This document shows, in pieces, positions 57,601 to 64,000 of a stretch of DNA of 64,000 bases. The translations under genes were made by a program, and so were the position numbers. Each line of letters opens with the position of its first letter. The stretch's first letter is position 1. This stretch comes from Fremontodendron californicum (Eukaryota; Streptophyta; Magnoliopsida; Malvales; Malvaceae), in NCBI GenBank assembly GCA_030761205.1, contig JAULJL010000002.1:39334814-39398813 (forward strand), given 5' to 3'. The notes beneath the pieces were generated by a model. That model did not search any database. It was not told where the DNA came from and worked only from the letters and a program-made list of their open reading frames with translations.

Positions 57601-59857
57601 TTAATTTATCAATTTCCAAAAAACCAGGTCTATTACAGAAGCTGACCAATTAAATTTGAGATAAAAGATATACACCAGTAAAATTATAGTGTTTTCTATA
57701 ATGGCAATTGAACTTAAGAAGACATTCCAATAACTTACTGCTCATTTTCTTCTCCATGTGTCAGATTCGCCAAGTCTTGAATGCCATGCGTAGGGGGGAG
57801 AACTTACGGATTGAGGTTTGGTTTTTAATTTGTGCAATGGTTATGTTGCCATGACATTTTCATAAATAGGTTGTGAGCTTGCAGTAGAGATTATTTTTTT
57901 TTCTTTGGCTTCATTTACTATAATGATTTAGCTTGGCTAAGGCTGAAAAGATTCATTCCCTTTTCTTTTTGCCTTTTATCTTACTCAACAGTTTTATCTA
58001 TAGTTGATATGGTTTCTGTGCAAGTCATTTGCTTTCCCAATTATTGATTTTTTCTCATTCCATATTTTCTTTATGTACAACTAAACTGCTATAAGAGCAC
58101 TTCAATAAGCTTTGATTTCTTTGAAAATGAATGTATTTCTTGGGACTGGACTGAAAACTTAGTAGCTTCAAGCAGTTAGATGTTTTTGGTGGAAATTTAT
58201 CTCGTCTCTTCAAGGGAAATGATAAAAGTTGGAGACAAATTGGTGCAAATGACCAGAAACATTATCATTCTCATTCTTTATGGGTCTCCTTTCACTAGTT
58301 GGGATGAATGCAGTATTCTAGAGTATGTTCTCATTATGGAGAAAAGATTCTGCGCGACTTATGTTACTAGCTTAGTCTTGAATAATCTGTTAGGCAAAGC
58401 ATATTATTGGATAATTTGGTGCATGGAAGGTGTGTTTGATGTCTGTAGATCAGTGACTAGATTGCTTCAACAGTTGAACATGATATTAATGTGGGGATAC
58501 AGTGATGTTCCCTTGTTTTAAGCCACATTTTTGTTCATATTGCATATAGTCTAGTCTTGTTTTTTATGGTCATCAGGTCACATGCACGGTTGGTGGATAA
58601 AAATCTTTTAATTTTAAGCAAAAAATTTTCTTGCAATCTTCGAATCTTAGCATTCGTGGTTAAAAATCTATGTTACTTGGACTCGGATGTGAGTGTCGGG
58701 TACGGGTATGTGTTCGACACGGGTATGTTCATTTCTTTCTAAGTTTTTCAATGTATTTGGAGGGTCCATGGAGGGTTATATCCCCATACCCATGTCCGGA
58801 TATGCGTCGGACACGGGCACTGCAAGAAAAATGAAGAGTCAGAGCAACGTAGATACAAATATTGTAGGATGCTGCACCCTTTGGTCTCAGAAAGGAAAAG
58901 AAACAGGTTCTCAACCTTGGAAATACTGAATACATGTCTAAATACTTTTTAAACAGATTTCCACCAAATGAGAGATAAAAGCTCTATTAGTGGAGCACCT
59001 GGATTGAAGCCTAGAAAGTGCTCTGTTGTCTGAGAATAATTCTTAGTCCTTTCCTACATTATATGATGTTGTATGACATTAGATCTTTATGTGATACCCC
59101 TTTCAGGATTATATGCTGTTTGATCCGTTCATATATCATGGTATGGCTGAAACACATGACAGACATAGAGATATGCGCCTCGATGTTGATAACATGTCTT
59201 ATGAGGTAAAAAGGGATTGCTGTTTTATGTTCAATCACTTCACATTGGAGGTTATTCTTCTCACATTGCAATTGGAACACTAGGAATTGTTGGCATTAGA
59301 AGAACGCATCGGAGATGTGAGCACTGGACTGAACGAGGAAACCGTTCTGAAGTTGATGAAACAGCAGAAGTATTCATCCACTACAACAGAATCCGCACAA
59401 GAACCGGAACCATGTTGTATCTGTCGGGTATGATGCTAGACGAGAGTAGATAAGCTGTGTTAAATATCTTTCTATGTTGCTCCGACTCTTCATTTTCTTG
59501 AAGTACCCGTGTCCGATGCATATTCGGACATGGGTATGAGGATATGATCTTCTAAAAACCCTTCAAATGCATGGAAAAACTTAGAAAAAATTGAGCATAT
59601 CCGTGTCGGATACATACCCGTATCCGACACTCACACCCGAGTTCGAGTAATATAGATCTTCATTCATCTTAATTACCTGCTAGTTTAAGTCTTGTTTACC
59701 TTGTTTGAACTTTTAACTATGGCAGGAAGAATATGAAGATGGGGATGATACTGGGACACTAGATTGTGGACATAACTTCCACACAAACTGCATCAAACAG
59801 TGGTTAATGCTAAAAAACCTGTGTCCTATTTGTAAGACAACAGGCTTGCTTAAGTGA
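54627..59857 (+). CDS. MBR-like RING-H2 E3 ubiquitin ligase
   Basis: Five coding exons (54627-56399, 57765-57815, 59107-59205, 59284-59427, 59726-59857) join to 732 aa. It begins MQGQRGTIDSFTETVNIDEG, followed by a long Ser/Gly/Asn-rich, probably disordered region to about residue 570. The conserved C terminus has LRALAADIEGRHRLISE, then the RING-associated block ELLALEERIGDVSTGLNEET and a C-terminal RING-H2 domain (about 685-727) with CCIC, DCGHNFHTNCIKQW and CPIC. This layout fits MBR1/MBR2 and HIP1-type plant ligases; MBR1/2 degrade the Mediator subunit MED25/PFT1 in Arabidopsis and promote flowering. Zinc ligands are complete and no disabling change was seen. Two inverted copies of the short TIR element lie in introns 2 and 4, and intron 1 has a 117-bp tandem duplication. 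Confidence 0.92.
56788..57013. repeat. 117-bp tandem duplication in MBR-like intron 1
   Basis: The block TTATTATGTACCTTGCTTTA...TTACATGTTTGATATTC occurs twice in tandem with almost no difference. Because 117 is a multiple of three it yields a 100-codon open frame with an internal repeat, which I regard as an artefact. Confidence 0.9.
58668..58852 (+). mobile_element. short TIR element, copy 5 (MBR-like intron 2)
   Basis: Starts CTATGTTACTTGGACTCGG, ends GAGTCAGAGCAACGTAG. Flanking octamers TTAAAAAT and ATACAAAT match at 6 of 8 positions. It is in the same orientation as the gene and lies about 255 bases before exon 3. Confidence 0.85.
59472..59655 (-). mobile_element. short TIR element, copy 6 (MBR-like intron 4)
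   Basis: Left end CTATGTTGCTCCGACTCTTC; reverse-complemented right end CTATATTACTCGAACTCGGG. It is oriented opposite to copy 5 and makes up 184 of the 298 bases of intron 4 (59428-59725), leaving only 44 bases before and 70 bases after it. Between the two copies lie exons 3 and 4. Confidence 0.85.
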
Positions 59858-60850
59858 GAGAGCAAAGGCTGTTTGTCAGAGCCAGAACTTTAATTTTCTT
59901 CTCATGGGTCATCAGATCCAATAATAGGGTGGGATTATTTCTGATTCAAACTGGCTTTTCTTGCCCTTAAAACTGTAAACTTTCAAGGCGATGGAGCAGC
60001 TGTTACTGTTATGAATTGCAGGATGAGTTTGTGGAATAACTTGCATAAAGCATCATCACAATGATTTAACATATATTTGAAATCATATTTATGACATAAT
60101 TATCAAGCTTTTAGAATGTCAAACACTAGTTCTTTATGTTTCAGCAACAACTTATGAATGTGCTACTGCTAGTATATTTTATTGAACGGTTGATCATATA
60201 TTTATACGGTTTGTCAGTTGTAAACTCTGTTTAGTACCCAAACCAGTCCCGGTGTTACTCAAGCAAATGGGGCTCCTTTCTTAGCTATACCCCTGGAATG
60301 AGATGTTTTTAATTAGCTGTTGAGTCTAACATTCGGCGGAATGAACCAGTTATTCGGCCTTAGCTTTAAATTGCATTATTTTCATCTTAGATCAATCAAA
60401 GACCAAATTTATTGACAAGAAAGTGATTCCGAAATCTTAAAGTTTCATGTTTAATCTTTGGTTTAATTATATGTTGGTTGATTCGTTGATTAATTTGTGT
60501 ATTTAATTAATTGATTTTGATATATAATATTTAATTATGATTGTAATTATTCTTTTACTAAAAAAACGTCGTAAATAAATTGTCTTGCACCAATATGCTA
60601 GCATTTGATTGGAGTTGTAGCCTTGTAGGTGTATGTATTCTTTCAGTTTCGGCTGATGAGCGGATTCAATTCTTCCCTCCCTACATAAAAAAAAAAAAAA
60701 AAAAAAGAAAAAACTAAGCAATTATGCATATCCAATGATGATGATGAAATAACGGCCATGTAAATGGCTTCTGGCTGTTTGATATGATGACGCATCCACG
60801 TTTTCTTTATTTTTTTCTTATCAAAATTATTACTTACTTTTCTTATTAGT
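59858..60850 (+). other. 3' region of the MBR-like gene and intergenic DNA
   Basis: The first few hundred bases after the stop codon are presumably 3' untranslated region. Beyond about 60,300 the DNA is AT-rich with a poly-A run near 60,687-60,710. No gene is seen. Confidence 0.45.
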
Positions 60851-60855
60851 ATTAT

Positions 60856-61340
60856 GGATTTTGCTAACGAATACTCTTAGATTGCGTTTGAGAATTTAGA
60901 TTTCAAATAATATATTTGGATTTCAAAAATAGTGTAATTGTATAGTAAAACACATGTAAATGTAACATTCATGATTATTTTTCAAATTCATGGATTTATT
61001 GGATGTCTATGTAGTGGTGAATTTGAAATACCTATAGGTATTTGTGAATTTGAAATTCATGTTATAATACCTTTCAAATATACAATCATGTTGAATTTTA
61101 ACTTTATGTATTTCATTATCACAATTTATATAGCAAATGAAATCAAAATTCAAATTCTCAAATTCATGTTCCCAAACATAGCATTAGAATATTTTTTAAG
61201 GTTATTTAATATATTATTTATTGGTAACAACATTATATTAAATACAAATATTAATAATTTTATTTATGATTTTTAATGCATTGATTGAATATGTTATTAT
61301 ATTTAATAATCTTAAAGAGTGTTCTTAAAACAATCCTAAT
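60856..61340. mobile_element. old Mutator-type MITE carrying a nested MITE
   Basis: The left end GGATTTTGCTAACGAATACTC and the interior/right part (TTAATATATTATTTATTGG, then AAAGAGTGTTCTTAAAACA) align with the element at 560-821. The right terminus has a deletion and no clear target duplication remains. The middle is split by the younger element at 60880-61183. Confidence 0.65.
60880..61183. mobile_element. nested Tourist-like MITE (304 bp)
   Basis: Starts GATTGCGTTTGAGAATTTAG; the reverse-complemented right end reads TGCTATGTTTGGGAACATG. A TTA triplet flanks both sides (60877-60879 and 61184-61186). If the element and one TTA are discounted, the flanks align with the uninterrupted related MITE at about 574-600, which confirms the insertion point. 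TTA target and ends fit PIF/Harbinger. Confidence 0.75.
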
Positions 61341-61344
61341 ATTA

Positions 61345-62590
61345 TATATCATCATCGTCGCTCAATCATGGCATTATCCTTCTGCGTGTATAGATTTTAG
61401 CAGCCGTTTTTCTGTTGTTGCGTGAACAGCACATTTCTCGCTCTTTTTTTTTTTTTTTTTTTGTTGATACATAAGCTCTCTTTCTTTGAATTAGTAGTTT
61501 CCAATAATTTTTTTGAGTTAAATAACCCAAAATTCCAGTCCCAATTGTTTTCATTGATCTCTTCATAAATAGTACTTACTATATGCATAATTAAAAGCAC
61601 GTATAAATATCTATCATCTTACTAAATTCATTTAAATTTCACTAACGATGAAAAGGTAATTTTCTTAAATATATATATATATAATATTATATTATATTTT
61701 TTTACATATTTTTCGATCATGAATTTGTTTTACTTGTTTGGGCATATGTAGTCCAGATAAATTGAACCCCTTTAATTATACCTGCAAAGGATAAGTTACC
61801 ATGGGATGGTATTAATTAACAAAGACATAAAGAAAAATAGGTAATTGAACCCAGGATTAAACTCAGATAATTCACATAAATATTTTTAAAAAATAATATC
61901 TAATATATCTGAATTTTTAATTTCAATATTTGCAATCTCTTTTTTCTATTATCATATTACGATTTTTTTATAAAAAAGAAAAGAAAAAAAAGGGTAATTG
62001 CTTGTGATAATTCATTAGAATTTAAAATTATCATTGGGTAAATATCTTAGGATGATTAAGATTAACAAGTTCATTTTTCATGTATACTATATAATAACTC
62101 ATTCATTTATGAGAAATATTATGAGAAATTGCTCAACCTTATTATTTTTTTAATATCGTGGATGAGGGATTCAATATCAGTTCTTTAAAGAAAAAAGAAA
62201 TTAAAAACTTACATCAATCATTAAAGATGCAACAATTTCCGAACCCTAAACAAGCTTAAACTTAAATTTTTTTTTTTTTTCAATAACTGTATAAATAAAA
62301 TAGAGTATTGTCAGTGTATAAATTTTATATATTGATAATAAATTTTACATTGATTATTAATCTCTAATCTTAATTCCTAACTCAATAAGTGATATTATAA
62401 AATATAGTGATAATATATATCTTTATATAGTCAAATATTAATCCAAAAAGAGTATAGTAATTTGAGAGAGAAAGAGATCGTAAAAAAACAGGTCTTATGG
62501 GAAATGGCAAAATAAGGTGGGGTCATCATCAGTTGTGGGACCTTCAAAGGGAGAGAAATAAATCTTTGTTACAACGCGCTTTAGGATAAG
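61345..62590. other. AT-rich intergenic DNA
   Basis: No gene. A possible decayed SINE-like tract at about 61,845-61,945 ends AATATTTGCAATCTCTTTTTT, similar to the SINE 3' ends at 15.6 and 29.2 kb. Poly-T and TA runs are present. Confidence 0.4.
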
Positions 62591-62592
62591 TC

Positions 62593-62620
<28 letters not shown>
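62593..62620. repeat. TA dinucleotide microsatellite in the bHLH promoter
   Basis: About 14 AT repeats lie about 180 bases before the bHLH start codon and could provide the TATA element. CT-rich sequence (CCCCCTCTCTCTCTATC, CTTCTCTTCTTCTC) follows at 62,700-62,780 in the probable leader. Confidence 0.75.
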
Positions 62621-62624
<4 letters not shown>

Positions 62625-62802
62625 TTTTGTTTTGATTCTCAGTAACGGCATTGCCTTATGATTGTATTTTGGGCTCTTCCTTCTCCAAACACAATGTCCT
62701 CCCCCTCTCTCTCTATCTTTGCTTGTTTGCCGCCTTTTAAACGCATCCTCTCTTCTCTTCTTCTCACCTATTTTCTCTCTCTTTCTAGCTAGCTACTTGG
62801 TC

Positions 62803-64000
62803 ATGTCTGAAGATCAAGGCGGCCGTGGGAGTTTCTCATTATGGGAAAACCAGTCATGGGCAGCTTTATCCAATTCAGATAATAATTCAGCAGCTGGTAC
62901 TGGTAGTGAAGAGAAATCTGCAGGCAAGAACCAACAAGAACCTTTACAAGACGAGACCAATAAGAATAATAAGAGAGGCCCTGGAGGCTGTGCTGGAAAG
63001 AATGAGAAAGGAAGTAGTGGAGAGGTAATAAGAGAAGTACTGAAAGGAGCTGCAGGAGGTGGTGAATCAGATCATGAGATTCATATATGGACAGAAAGAG
63101 AGAGGAGGAAGAAGATGAGGAACATGTTTTCTAACCTTCATGCTTTGCTTCCTCAGCTACCTCCTAAGGTAAGCAAAAAAAAAAAAAAAACTTATATATA
63201 TATATATAAAAATATAAGTGATACTTTAGAGGGCAAGCTGTTGAAATAGTAATACGTTCTTCTGAAATTGACAAGCTTTTACATTTGTTTCTCCCATGCG
63301 TGGCCTCAACAAAAAAATAAGAAGCTAATATCTTGGTCTTGCTGAATTTTTTATGAGAATAAGAAAACATATTCATTCATGAGCAACTTTTTGAAGTTAA
63401 TATTGAGATTCGAATCCCAAATTTATTATATGATATTTTTTAAGAATGATTGCATTATAACCAATTGAACTAAACCGGATTCGATGTGGGCAAAAGCTAA
63501 CTACATGGGTTAATAAGTTTTTGACAAATTTTGAGAAACCAGGCCAAACTTTCGTCAATCGTCATTGTGAAAAGAAAGTAAAAGAAAACGTGTCACTTAT
63601 TAGGTTTCAGTTATGGAAAGGGCTTAAGTGAGTACTCAGATTGCTTCTTTTATTTGTTTATGGTTTAAGATGGAAATGTATTTATTGTAGCTGAGTTGTC
63701 ATAATCTCAATCTGCATAATTTTCCAAAACCCAGTTTTTGTTGACTGATTTGTCTGAACCAGGAAGATCGTTCATGGTCTAATTATTTAATTACTAGAAT
63801 ATATAACTAATCTTATAATTTTTGAATAGTTAATTAGCATTTGATGAAGATTAGTAGTACTTTTTTTGGGTTAACTCCATTTGAATTTAATCTTTACAGG
63901 CTGATAAATCGACCATAGTTGATGAAGCAGTAAACTACATCAAAACCCTACAACAAACTCTCCAAAAGCTACAAAAACAAAAGCTAGAGAGACTCCAAGA
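62803..64000 (+). CDS. bHLH transcription factor, bHLH95/ZHOUPI-like (5' part; runs off window)
   Basis: Exon 1 (62803-63168, 122 codons) and the start of exon 2 (63900 to the window end) are seen. After a Gly/Ser/Asn-rich N terminus, residues 91-122 read HEIHIWTERERRKKMRNMFS then NLHALLPQLPPK, and exon 2 continues with ADKSTIVDEAVNYIKTLQQT. These are the basic region, helix 1, loop and helix 2. The HEIHIWTERERRKKMR block is, to my memory, distinctive of bHLH95 (ZHOUPI/RGE1), which acts in endosperm to drive its breakdown and, with ICE1, to signal embryonic cuticle formation. Conserved Glu and Arg residues for E-box contact are present. The C-terminal ACT-like part lies outside the window. 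A different close bHLH is possible. Confidence 0.88.
63399..63475 (-). mobile_element. SINE-like relic in bHLH intron 1
   Basis: On the minus strand TAGTTCAATTGGTTATAATG (box A-like) is followed about 30 bases later by GGGATTCGAATCTCAATATT (box B-like), the same spacing and 3' sequence as the copy in WSD intron 5. Confidence 0.55.

Noticed and set aside
58180..58521. 113-codon frame in MBR-like intron 2
   Set aside because: No homology recognised and no splice continuity with the MBR exons; likely chance.

Overview
The window is nuclear DNA of a flowering plant, most likely a core eudicot (probably a rosid; I cannot name the species). The evidence is AT-rich DNA, short spliced exons with GT-AG introns, and several plant-specific genes: a filament-like plant protein (FPP), a WSD-type wax ester synthase/diacylglycerol acyltransferase, caffeoyl-CoA O-methyltransferase, an MBR-type RING-H2 ligase and the start of a bHLH95/ZHOUPI-like factor. 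Plant transposons fill much of the rest. All exon coordinates were read by hand from splice sites and frame continuity. Where I give a protein length, the summed exons are divisible by three.

Layout. 0.5-2.9 kb: a Mutator-type MITE and a 1.6 kb hAT-like element carrying G-rich TTCGGG arrays. 4.0-8.3 kb (+): FPP gene, 5 coding exons, 1076 aa. 9.4-12.2 kb (-): an 11-exon gene for a 347 aa conserved protein of unknown function with a transit-peptide-like start. 12.5-14.4 kb: a long-TIR element and a 21-bp minisatellite of about 1.4 kb. 15.3-18.2 kb (-): WSD-like acyltransferase, 6 exons, 480 aa. 19.4-20.0 kb (+): 5' fragment of a PDCD5 gene. 20.9-23.6 kb: tandem and palindromic AT-rich repeats with a Tourist-type MITE. 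25.0-25.5 kb (+): intronless 40S ribosomal protein S16 gene. 27.6-28.0 kb: a hAT MITE with perfect target duplication. 29.6-30.7 kb (-): CCoAOMT, 5 exons, 247 aa. 31-36 kb: AT-rich repeats. 36.1-42.1 kb (-): a LINE with a 15-bp target duplication. 43.2-49.9 kb (-): an ALP1/HARBI1-like domesticated transposase gene split by a 5.4 kb Copia retrotransposon whose two LTRs look identical. 54.6-59.9 kb (+): MBR-like RING-H2 E3 ligase, 5 coding exons, 732 aa. 60.9-61.3 kb: nested MITEs. 62.8-64.0 kb (+): bHLH95/ZHOUPI-like gene, running off the window end.

The genes do not form a pathway; this is an ordinary mixed plant locus. The most notable signals concern transposons acting on genes. The Copia element has split the ALP1-like gene inside its conserved GYP motif and appears very recent and coding-intact. 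A family of about 185-bp terminal-inverted-repeat elements recurs at least six times, four of them in introns. Two of those copies face each other around exons 3 and 4 of the MBR-like gene, where their pairing could cause exon skipping or circular RNA.
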